Assembly (NCBI GenBank): GCA_937967645.1
Contig: CALBTT010000106.1
Location: 1-45,071, forward strand
Direction of reading: 5' to 3'
DNA from: an uncultured Zoogloea sp.
GTDB lineage: Bacteria > Pseudomonadota > Gammaproteobacteria > Burkholderiales > Rhodocyclaceae
DNA length: 45,071 bases
Part shown: one piece after another, positions 7,902 through 15,267 of the stretch
Layout of the letters: each line of letters begins with the position of its first letter
Numbering within the stretch: the stretch's first letter is position 1
Notes under the pieces: model-generated
The model's input: only the letters and a program-made list of their open reading frames with translations
Databases searched by the model: none
What the model was told of the DNA's origin: nothing
Program-made: the position numbers and the translations under genes

Positions 7902-8672
7902 TCAGGCCGCCGGCCGACGGCCGCGACCACGGCCGTCAGACTTGGCCTTGGCAGGATTCTGGATCGCGCCGGAGATACGCGAGCGCAGACGGGCGATGGC
8001 CTGGCTATGCAGCTGGCAGACCCGTGACTCGGACACCCCGAGCACCTCGCCGATCTCCCGCAGGTTCATGTCCTGCTCGTAGTACAGCCCCATCACCGTC
8101 TTTTCCCGGTCTGGCAGGTCGTCGATCGCCTTGATCAGCACATCCCGCATGTTGCCCTCGAGCAGCAAGGTCAGCGGATCATTGCCTTCGAGGGTGATGT
8201 GGCGCTCCAGGTAGTCCTCTTCGCCGTCGCCGGCAAAGTCTTCGAAATAGACGAGCTGGTAGCCGCGGGCCTCCTGCAGCATGTGCTGGTAGTCGGCGAG
8301 CGGCAGGCCGAGGGAGTCGGCCAGCTCCTTTTCGGTGGGATGGCGGCCATGCTGTTGTTCAAGCTGATGAACCGCCGCCTCGATACGGCGCATGTCCCGG
8401 CGCAGGCTGCGGGGCAACCAATCATTCTCGCGCAGGCCATCCAGCATGGCGCCGCGGATACGCTGCACCGCGTAGGTTTCGAATTGCGCCCCCAGGCCTT
8501 CCTCGTAGCGATTGATCGCATCGAGCAAGCCCAGCATGCCGTTCTGGATGATGTCCTCCACCTGCACGCTGGCCGGAAGCTTGGCCATCAGATGGTAGGC
8601 AATGCGCTTGACCAATGGCGCGTACTGGACGACGAGCTGCTCTTTATCAAGGGTTCCGGAGGCGGTGTACAT
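7902..8672 (-). CDS. fliA: Flagellar sigma factor FliA (sigma-28)
   Basis: A 256-residue RNA polymerase sigma factor for late flagellar and chemotaxis promoters. Region 2 is visible in VEDIIQNGMLGLLDAINRYE and FETYAVQRIRGAMLDGLREN, region 3 in LRRDMRRIEAAVHQLEQQHG, and region 4 (helix-turn-helix) in LPDREKTVMGLYYEQDMNLR to VLGVSESRVCQLHSQAIARL. Length equals the family norm. It lies between the flhG-like gene (115 bases upstream) and motC (20 bases downstream). Its inhibitor flgM is about 2.2 kb away on the other strand, and candidate target promoters are listed before motA, cheV, a receptor gene, flgM and the GGDEF gene. Confidence 0.96.
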   Translation of the reverse strand: MYTASGTLDKEQLVVQYAPLVKRIAYHLMAKLPASVQVEDIIQNGMLGLLDAINRYEEGLGAQFETYAVQRIRGAMLDGLRENDWLPRSLRRDMRRIEAAVHQLEQQHGRHPTEKELADSLGLPLADYQHMLQEARGYQLVYFEDFAGDGEEDYLERHITLEGNDPLTLLLEGNMRDVLIKAIDDLPDREKTVMGLYYEQDMNLREIGEVLGVSESRVCQLHSQAIARLRSRISGAIQNPAKAKSDGRGRGRRPAA

Positions 8673-8787
8673 CAGTGTTCAGCTTTCTGGTCTGGTTTTC
8701 CGGGCGATGCGCTGCGTCATGGAAGACTCATCGGCAACGACAGGCTTCAACGCGACCCACGAAACAATATCTCACAAAACGGCACAT

Positions 8788-9573
8788 TCAGCCCGTCACA
8801 CTCGCCTGCGAGGAACAGGCCCGCAGGCGCCGGATGAACGCACTGGCCCCCTCCCCCGGATGTCGCTCGCCCAGGGGGGCCGTCATCGACTCGGCCAGCG
8901 CATCGCGCTCCACCTCGCCCCGCCAGACCAATGGCAAGCCCACATGCCTGCCGGTGAAGTCATTGAGACTGGCAAACAAGGCGGTCGCGTCAGCCCGGTC
9001 ACGGGCGCCGCTGACCGCCACCTCCAGAGACCCCGCCCCGGCCGCGGCCAGGCCCTTGATCCACTGGCAGGCACTGCGTGCCCCGACTCCGCTGGCCTCC
9101 ACCACCAGCAAATGTCGTGCCGCTGCGCGGGCGAAGGGCGTCAGCTGGCGCGGGTCACCAACGGCATGAATGGCGAGCAGATCGGCGCGCCGCTGCAATT
9201 CGGTCAGGCCGGCCTCCAGGCGAGCATGGTGAGTGTCGTCGAGCAGGGCAGCGGCCTGGACCGTCGCCGCGGCCGGCACCACCCAGAGTCCATCCGCCAG
9301 CTCACGCATGGTCTCGGTGACATCGTGCCGCCCTTCCAGAGCGCCCAGCAGATCCCCTCCTTCCGGCAAGCCGGCGGTGCCCAGCAGCGAGCCGTGCCCC
9401 GGAGCGTGCTCATCGATCACCACAACCCGATGCGCCCCTTCGGTCAGGGTCACCAGGGTCTGCAGGGCCAGCGCGTGCGGACGGCGGCCACAGGCAAAGA
9501 CGGCCACCACCGCCGAGTGGGTACGACGGAAAAGACGGCGCAGGCCGGCGGCCTGATCAGAGGCATGCAGCAT
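8788..9573 (-). CDS. FlhG/FleN-like MinD-family protein lacking the Walker A loop
   Basis: 261 residues, starting one base after flhF. FlhG is normally a MinD-type ATPase that limits flagellar number together with FlhF. Here the N-terminus keeps the DQAxxLR motif (S-DQAAGLRRLF, residues 5-15), known in Bacillus FlhG as the FlhF GTPase activator. Where KGGVGKT should follow, the sequence reads AVFACGRRPHALALQTLVTL (residues 24-43), with no glycine-lysine P-loop. The following VVVIDEHAPGHGSLLGT aligns with the MinD segment LLLDADLGLANVDVLLG, and a DGLWVVPAA segment is also present, so the fold looks retained. The frame is open throughout, so this is not a frameshift. Inferred: a non-ATPase FlhF partner. 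No obvious C-terminal amphipathic helix was recognised. Confidence 0.75.
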   Translation of the reverse strand: MLHASDQAAGLRRLFRRTHSAVVAVFACGRRPHALALQTLVTLTEGAHRVVVIDEHAPGHGSLLGTAGLPEGGDLLGALEGRHDVTETMRELADGLWVVPAAATVQAAALLDDTHHARLEAGLTELQRRADLLAIHAVGDPRQLTPFARAAARHLLVVEASGVGARSACQWIKGLAAAGAGSLEVAVSGARDRADATALFASLNDFTGRHVGLPLVWRGEVERDALAESMTAPLGERHPGEGASAFIRRLRACSSQASVTG

Positions 9574-9574
9574 C

Positions 9575-11167
9575 TCAGGCCCCTCCGTGCAGACCGTTGG
9601 TCGCCGCCTTGCCGGCAGAGGCCATCAACAGGCCGGCTTCAAGGGGCTCCAATCGAAAGGGGGAGCTGGCAGGCAACTCATGCAGAGCCTGGGTCAGCAG
9701 CTTGTCACGGTTGGGCAGATGCAGGTCTTCCGGCACCCGTTGCCCGTTGGCCACGTAATAGACCTGGACGCGGTGGCGAATGGCCACATCCAGCACCGGC
9801 GCCAGGGACATGGCTTCGTCCATCTTGGTGAATACAACGCCAGCCAGGTCATCACCGGCATAAGCGCGGATCACGTCATCCAGGGTGTCGCCACGGCTGG
9901 TGGCGTTGAGCAGCAGCAGGCGGGACACCTTGCCCGCCCCGGTCAGCATGGCGGCCTGCTCGGCCACCATCTTGTCGCGCTGGCTCATCCCCATCGTGTC
10001 GATCAGCACCATGTGCTTGTCGCGGAGCCCGGCCAGGGTCTCACGCAGGTCGGTCGCATCGCGCACGACAAACACCGGCACGCCGAGGATGCGGCCGTAG
10101 ATGCGAAGCTGCTCATGGGCGCCGATCCGGTAGCCGTCGGTGGTGATCAGGGCCAGCTTGTCCGCACCGTGGCGCACCACGCAACGGGCGGCCAGCTTGG
10201 CGGTGGTGGTGGTCTTGCCGACGCCGGTCGGCCCCACCAGGGCGAACACCCCACCTCGATCGATGATGTCTGCGTCGCTGGCCATGGCCTGGAAACGCGC
10301 ATCCAGTGCGTCATGAAGCAGGCGGTGGGCCTCTTCCGGCGCCTCATCCTCGGGGACGCTCTCTGCCAGCTCGCGGGCCAGCACGGCGGAGAACCCGGCC
10401 TCGAGCAGATCACCGATCAGCCGGGTACGCCCGGGCGCATTACGTCCCATCTCGCCCCAGGCAAAACCGGCCAGCTGGCGTTCGATCATGCCGCGAATGG
10501 TCGCCAGTTCGTTGGCCATCTGGGAGTTGGCCGACTCCAGGGCGCGGATGCGGGCCTCTTCCTCGACACCGGTGGGACGCGGACGAGGCGCAGCCTCGCG
10601 GGGTGCCTGCGGCGCATCGGAGCGCAGGGGCGACCTGGGCGCGGCCGCCGGTTCGGCGGGCGGACGACGCACCTGGGAGGTCGCCGCATTGAAAACATCC
10701 CGCGACAACTCCACCCGCGGGGGGTTGAAGGGTTGCATGTCGGCCGGCCGCTGGGGCGCCGCTGCAGGGCGTGCAGGTGCCTGTCCGGCGGAAGGCTGAA
10801 CGGCGGGCTGGACGGCGGCGGGCGGCGGTGCTGCCGGCCGCGGCCGGCTCTCCGCGGCACGGGAGAGGCTGACCCGGAAATCGTCATCGAAGAACTCCCC
10901 GGCGGTCTTGGGCAGCGGAGCTGCCGGCGCGGGGGTGGGGGCGGGACGGGGCGGGGCGACAGGCGCAGCAGCCGCTGCAGCGGCAGCCTGATTGCGCGCC
11001 CGCTGGGCCGACTGCAAGGCCGCCACATCATTGGCGGGCAGGGCCAGGATCTCGACGCCACCGTTCGCGGCCCGATTGGAGAGCACAACCGCATCCGGCC
11101 CGAGATCATCCTTCAGCATGCGAAGGGCCTCGCGGGCGGTTTTGGCAAAGTAGCGCTTGACGTTCAT
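9575..11167 (-). CDS. flhF: Flagellar SRP-type GTPase FlhF
   Basis: A 530-residue GTPase that places the flagellum at the cell pole. The N-terminal B domain begins MNVKRYFAKTAREALRMLKD. A long Ala/Pro-rich low-complexity linker covers about residues 58-205. The NG domain has the P-loop GPTGVGKTTTTAKLA (312-326), followed by LITTDGYRIGAHEQLRIYG and the VLIDTMGMSQRD switch segment, all standard for FlhF. The start has GGAGACAGGAGC just upstream. It is followed at one base by the FlhG-like partner. The linker is longer than in many homologues, which accounts for the extra length. Confidence 0.95.
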   Translation of the reverse strand: MNVKRYFAKTAREALRMLKDDLGPDAVVLSNRAANGGVEILALPANDVAALQSAQRARNQAAAAAAAAPVAPPRPAPTPAPAAPLPKTAGEFFDDDFRVSLSRAAESRPRPAAPPPAAVQPAVQPSAGQAPARPAAAPQRPADMQPFNPPRVELSRDVFNAATSQVRRPPAEPAAAPRSPLRSDAPQAPREAAPRPRPTGVEEEARIRALESANSQMANELATIRGMIERQLAGFAWGEMGRNAPGRTRLIGDLLEAGFSAVLARELAESVPEDEAPEEAHRLLHDALDARFQAMASDADIIDRGGVFALVGPTGVGKTTTTAKLAARCVVRHGADKLALITTDGYRIGAHEQLRIYGRILGVPVFVVRDATDLRETLAGLRDKHMVLIDTMGMSQRDKMVAEQAAMLTGAGKVSRLLLLNATSRGDTLDDVIRAYAGDDLAGVVFTKMDEAMSLAPVLDVAIRHRVQVYYVANGQRVPEDLHLPNRDKLLTQALHELPASSPFRLEPLEAGLLMASAGKAATNGLHGGA

Positions 11168-11372
11168 GCTCCTGTCTCCGGGGTACGAAGGCTTTCATGG
11201 GCCCATGATGGGCACTTCGGTAGCTTCGATTATCGCCACCGGAAAGGAAATCGATCCCACGGATAAGAAGGGTTTTAGGGCGCTATTCCCCTTTCTGCGG
11301 CAGGCCCTTCCACAACCAGCCCGACAACCCGCGCTGGCGGCGGCCCCGAGGCTCGGCCCCGCCAGCCCCTCA
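11168..11372. other. flhA-flhF intergenic region
   Basis: A 205-base gap in an otherwise tight run. Near the flhA end, CTGGCGG...CCGCCAG can form a GC-rich hairpin (about 11334-11365), but no T-run follows on either strand. A 12-base perfect palindrome CATGGGCCCATG lies at 11196-11207, about 30 bases before flhF. No recognisable promoter or open reading frame was found. Confidence 0.4.
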
Positions 11373-13475
11373 TCAACCGTTTGCGGAGATCAGGGCAGAT
11401 ACGCGGATCAGGCGGGTCTCGGGCACTTCGGAGTTGGCCACCACCTTGAGGGCGGGCACCGCACGGCGCAGGAAGCGGGACAGCAGCCAGCGCAGCGGGG
11501 CCGGTACCAGCAGCACCGGCGGCAGGCCGGTATCCTCCATGCGCATCGCCGCGGCAGCGGTCTCCCGCAGCAGGGTGTCCGCCAGGCCCGGCTCGATGGC
11601 TCCACCATCCGGCCCGCCGCCAGCCATCGCCTGCATGAGGACACGCTCGAGCCCTGGATCGAGGGCCATGACCTGGACTTCGCCGTTGCCGGGGAAGAGC
11701 CCCTGCACGATGGCCCGACCAAGGGACTGACGCACCCGCGTGGTGAGCTCGAGCGGGTCCTGGATCCGTGGCGCATGCTCCGCCAGCACTTCGATGATGG
11801 TGCGCATGTCGCGGATATTGACTCCTTCGTCGAGGAGGTTCTGCAGCACCCGCTGCACCGACGCGAGGGGCAGCAGCTTGGGCACCAGATCCTCCACCAG
11901 CTTCGGGGTCTCCTTGGAGATGTGATCGAGCAGGGCCTGGGTTTCGATGCGGCCGAGCAGCTCCGAGGCATGGCTGAGGATCAGGTGGTTCAGGTGGGTG
12001 GCCACCACGGTGCTGGCATCCACCACGGTGTAACCGAGGGCATGGGCCTGCTCCCGCTGGGTGGCGTCGATCCACACGGCGGGCAGGCCGAAAGCGGGGT
12101 CGGTGGTCTCCCGCCCGTTGAGCGGGCCGGACACCCGCCCCGGATTGATCGCCATGAACTGCCCGGGGAAGGCACTGCCAACCCCGATCTCCACGCCCTT
12201 CAGCACGATCCGGTAGGCGTTGGGCTTGAGCTCCAGGTTGTCCCGGATATGCACCGGCGCTGCCAGAAAGCCGATGTCACGCGCGAACTTCTTGCGCAAA
12301 CCCCGGATCCGCTTGAGCAGCTCGCCATCCTGCCCCTTGTCCACCATCGGGATCAGGCGATAGCCCACCTCCAGGCCCAGCACATCCACCGGCGTCACAT
12401 CCGACCAGCTCGCCTCCTGGCTCTCCGCCGGCATCACAGGTGCGGCAGCCGGTGCGGCATCCCCCACTTCCTCTTCCTGTACCGGACGAATGCCACCCCG
12501 CCACGCCAGGAAACCCAGCCCCCCCGCAATGAGCAGGAACACGAAGTTGGGCATGCCGGGGATCAAGCCCAGGACACCCAGGATGGAAGCCGTGAGGATG
12601 AGGACCTGCGGATTCGAGAAGACCTGGCCAATGACCTGGGAGCCCATGTCCCCTTCGTCACCGACTCGGGACACCACCAGGCCCGCGGCCACGGAGATGA
12701 TCAGGGCGGGCAGCTGGGCGACCAGACCGTCACCGATGGTGAGCAGGGTGTAGTTGGTGGCCGCCTGGCCCAGCTCCATGTTGTGCTGCAGGACCCCGAC
12801 GATCAGGCCACCGACGATGTTGATGGCCAGAATCAGGATGCCGGCCACGGCATCGCCGCGCACGAACTTCGACGCACCGTCCATGGCGCCGTAGAAGTCA
12901 GCTTCCTGGGAGGTCTCGGCACGCCGCCGCTTGGCCTCCTTCTCGTCGATCAGGCCGGCGTTGAGGTCGGCATCGATGGCCATCTGCTTGCCCGGCATGG
13001 CGTCCAGGGTGAAGCGCGCGCCCACTTCGGCGATCCGCCCGGCACCCTTGGTGATCACCACGAAGTTGATCACCGTGAGGATGATGAAGACGACCAGGCC
13101 GACAGCGGTATTCCCCCCCACCAGGAAGTGACCGAAGGCCTCGATGACCTTGCCGGCCGCATCGGGCCCGGTATGCCCCTCCAGCAGCACGATCCGGGTC
13201 GACGCCACGTTGAGGGACAGGCGCAGCAGGGTGGTGACCAGCAGCACGGTCGGAAAGACCGAGAAATCCAGCGGCTTCTTTGTGTACATCGCCACCAGCA
13301 TGACCATCACCGACACGGCGATGTTGAAGGTGAACATCAGGTCGAGGGCGAAGGCCGGCAGGGGCAGCACCATCATCGCCAGGATCAGCACGATGAGCAG
13401 CGGCCCCGCCAACTGTCGGATGTTGCTGGGCGAGAAAAGCGCGCGGAGATTCAGGCTACCATTCATGGTCGACAT
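11373..13475 (-). CDS. flhA: Flagellar type III export gate protein FlhA
   Basis: A 700-residue export-gate protein. The N-terminal half is a multi-helix membrane domain (about residues 15-310) with the FHIPEP-family cytoplasmic segment GARFTLDAMPGKQMAIDADL and NAGLIDEKEAKRRR. The C-terminal cytoplasmic domain carries YTVVDASTVVATHLNHLILS. A GGAGG six bases before the ATG at 13475 supports this start; an internal ATG at codon 4 is possible. It lies 68 bases after flhB. Length and motifs match the family closely. Confidence 0.96.
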   Translation of the reverse strand: MSTMNGSLNLRALFSPSNIRQLAGPLLIVLILAMMVLPLPAFALDLMFTFNIAVSVMVMLVAMYTKKPLDFSVFPTVLLVTTLLRLSLNVASTRIVLLEGHTGPDAAGKVIEAFGHFLVGGNTAVGLVVFIILTVINFVVITKGAGRIAEVGARFTLDAMPGKQMAIDADLNAGLIDEKEAKRRRAETSQEADFYGAMDGASKFVRGDAVAGILILAINIVGGLIVGVLQHNMELGQAATNYTLLTIGDGLVAQLPALIISVAAGLVVSRVGDEGDMGSQVIGQVFSNPQVLILTASILGVLGLIPGMPNFVFLLIAGGLGFLAWRGGIRPVQEEEVGDAAPAAAPVMPAESQEASWSDVTPVDVLGLEVGYRLIPMVDKGQDGELLKRIRGLRKKFARDIGFLAAPVHIRDNLELKPNAYRIVLKGVEIGVGSAFPGQFMAINPGRVSGPLNGRETTDPAFGLPAVWIDATQREQAHALGYTVVDASTVVATHLNHLILSHASELLGRIETQALLDHISKETPKLVEDLVPKLLPLASVQRVLQNLLDEGVNIRDMRTIIEVLAEHAPRIQDPLELTTRVRQSLGRAIVQGLFPGNGEVQVMALDPGLERVLMQAMAGGGPDGGAIEPGLADTLLRETAAAAMRMEDTGLPPVLLVPAPLRWLLSRFLRRAVPALKVVANSEVPETRLIRVSALISANG

Positions 13476-13543
13476 GATCCTCCTCCGCGGGATGTCGGAA
13501 AGACTGGAAGAAACAGGGATTTACCACCTAATTCGGAGGCCGC

Positions 13544-14698
13544 TCAGCGGGGGGCCTCGGGATCACCGGCGGCAGGATCGAGGCCGGGAGGCACCGCCAG
13601 TCCGGCCGGCTGCTCGGGAGGGAGCCCCCCTTCGGCGATCCAGTGGTTGAGCTGGAAGACCCAGGCCATCACCTCGGCGACCACGGTGTAGAGCGCCGCG
13701 GGGATCTGCTGGTCCAGCTCGCAGTTGGCGTAGAGCGCGCGGGCCAGCGGCGGCGCCTCGAGGATCGGCACCCCGTTTTCCTTGGCCAACTCGCGGATGC
13801 TCTGGGCCACGAGGTCCGCGCCCTTGGCGACGACCACCGGCGCCCCGCTCTTCTCCGGATCGTACTTGAGCGCCACGGCGTAGTGAGTCGGGTTGGTCAC
13901 CACCACGTCCGCCTTCGGCACCTGCGCCATCATGCGCTTGCGTGACATCTCCCTTTGGGCTGCACGAATGCGCGCCTTGATCTGCGGGTCACCTTCCTGC
14001 TCCTTGTTTTCCTGCCGCACCTCTTCCTTGCTCATGCGCAAGTTGCGGTGATACTCCCACAGCTGATAAGGCACATCGATCGCGGCGAGCAGCGCCAGGC
14101 TGCAGGTGATCAGCAGGGTGGCAAACAGGACCAGGCTGGCGAACTCGTCCATGCTGGCCTCCAGCGGCTGCAGCATCAGTCCGAACAGATGATCGCGCTC
14201 CCGCCATACCACCCAGGTGCCGACACCGCCCACCACGGTGGCCTTGAGGGTCGCCTTGACCAACTCGGCAAGACCATGCGTGGAAAACATCCGCCCCAGT
14301 CCCTGCATCGGATTCAGGCGAGTCAGATCGAAACGGAGAATGTTGGTCGAGAAGACCCAGCCGCCCATCACGAAGGGGGCCACAAGCGTGGCCAGCACCA
14401 GGGCGATGAGCATGGGCGCCACCGTCAGCAGGCCCTCCATCGCCACGTCGTACAGGGCGAGGATCATGCCCGTCGTATCGAAGGCTTGCGCCCGCTCAAA
14501 ACTGAGGCCGGTACGCAGCATGTGCAGCAGGCGTTGCCCTCCCCAACGGCCGAGCACATACAACGCGGCTACGCCGACGATCAGCAGGATGAAGGTGGCA
14601 AGCTCCCTGGACTGCGGGACCTGCCCCTCTTCCCTCGCCTGCTCCAGTCGCCGGCCTGAGGCTGGTTCTGTCTTCTCGAGGTCGCTGTCGTCGGCCAC
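13544..14698 (-). CDS. flhB: Flagellar type III export switch protein FlhB
   Basis: A 384-residue inner membrane protein that switches export from hook to filament substrates. It has four membrane segments (about residues 30-210) and the cytoplasmic autocleavage motif NPTH (VVVTNPTHYAVALKYDPEK). The N-terminus ADDSDLEKTEPASGRRLEQA is the classic FlhB start. The initiation codon is GTG at 14698, with only a weak G-rich stretch upstream. A proline-rich tail after the cleavage domain is normal. It lies 107 bases after the DUF3135-like gene and 68 before flhA. Confidence 0.96.
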   Translation of the reverse strand: MADDSDLEKTEPASGRRLEQAREEGQVPQSRELATFILLIVGVAALYVLGRWGGQRLLHMLRTGLSFERAQAFDTTGMILALYDVAMEGLLTVAPMLIALVLATLVAPFVMGGWVFSTNILRFDLTRLNPMQGLGRMFSTHGLAELVKATLKATVVGGVGTWVVWRERDHLFGLMLQPLEASMDEFASLVLFATLLITCSLALLAAIDVPYQLWEYHRNLRMSKEEVRQENKEQEGDPQIKARIRAAQREMSRKRMMAQVPKADVVVTNPTHYAVALKYDPEKSGAPVVVAKGADLVAQSIRELAKENGVPILEAPPLARALYANCELDQQIPAALYTVVAEVMAWVFQLNHWIAEGGLPPEQPAGLAVPPGLDPAAGDPEAPR

Positions 14699-14805
14699 GA
14701 AACGCTACCCCGTAGTTGTGATGGCCGGAGGATACCTCGACCGGGCCAGCCTGCGGGGGTAAAACAGGAGGCGTTTGGCCGGGCTATTCCGCCACCCATC
14801 TGCGG

Positions 14806-15114
14806 TCAGCGCCGCCCGGAACGCGAGGTGAGGAAGTTGCTGATACCGGCAATCTCCCGCTGCAGATCGGCAAGCTGGGAGGACAGCAGGGAAAGATTGT
14901 CTCCGACCTGCCCCAGGATGTCCCGGCAGGCCTGAACGGGCGTGCCGGCCATCACCCGTGCGGAGTCGATGCTCTCCTGGAGTTCGGACAGGGAGGAAGC
15001 CTGGTCGGGGTGCTGGTCGATGAAGGACCGCAAGGTCCGTTCACGGAGCTGGAAGTAGGCCTTCGGATCGCTCTCGGCGAGATGCCGCCAGTACTCGAAA
15101 TCGAAACTGCCCAT
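14806..15114 (-). CDS. Small DUF3135-like protein
   Basis: A 102-residue protein of unknown function between cheA1 and flhB. The N-terminal pattern FDFEYWRHLAESDPKAYFQL with RTLRSFIDQHP, then LQESIDSARVMAGTPVQACR, resembles the DUF3135 family (aromatic start, a DP-A-F motif, and a conserved Pro-Xaa-Xaa-Ala-Cys near residue 60). I recognise this by pattern only. The protein is likely all-helical, soluble and without cysteine pairs. The ATG has AAGGAGG six bases upstream, but that site is locked in a long hairpin (15119-15160). A role in flagellar assembly or chemotaxis is suggested only by position. Confidence 0.6.
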   Translation of the reverse strand: MGSFDFEYWRHLAESDPKAYFQLRERTLRSFIDQHPDQASSLSELQESIDSARVMAGTPVQACRDILGQVGDNLSLLSSQLADLQREIAGISNFLTSRSGRR

Positions 15115-15118
15115 CAGA

Positions 15119-15160
15119 GGCCTCCTTCCGCCGACTCGAGTCGGGCAGCGGAAGGCGGCC
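15119..15160 (-). promoter_or_regulatory. Hairpin burying the DUF3135-like gene's ribosome binding site
   Basis: GGCC (15119-15122) pairs with GGCC (15157-15160), and after one mismatch CCTTCCGC (15124-15131) pairs with GCGGAAGG (15148-15155). Inside, CGACT/AGTCG (15132-15143) extends the stem. On the minus strand the AAGGAGG Shine-Dalgarno sequence is the complement of 15121-15127 and lies within the stem. No T-run follows, so it is not an intrinsic terminator. Confidence 0.55.
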
Positions 15161-15213
15161 GGACAGGCAGTCAGGAACTTATCCTAACCGCCCGCCGCGT
15201 CCAGTGGCGCGTT

Positions 15214-15227
15214 TTAAATCACATCAA
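15214..15227. promoter_or_regulatory. FNR/ANR-like box before the DUF3135-like gene and flhB
   Basis: TTAAATCACATCAA matches the FNR consensus TTGAT-N4-ATCAA at eight of ten positions, with one perfect half-site. It lies about 100 bases upstream of the DUF3135-like start codon, in the 153-base gap after cheA1. An AT-rich patch overlaps it in an otherwise GC-rich region. Single match by eye. Confidence 0.3.
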
Positions 15228-15267
15228 GCTGTTGCACTGTGTTAATTGGCGCGACGCCCTACCCCGC

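Noticed and set aside
8788..9573. FlhG-like gene as a frameshifted pseudogene
   Set aside because: The frame is continuous, codon use is like the neighbours, the N-terminal motif and later MinD-like segments are in one frame, and no P-loop was found in the other frames nearby.
11196..11207. Twelve-base palindrome CATGGGCCCATG before flhF as a regulator site
   Set aside because: A single occurrence that matches no operator I know.
11275..12075. 266-codon minus-strand frame overlapping the flhA end
   Set aside because: It overlaps flhA in another frame and is Pro/Arg/His-rich with no recognisable domain.
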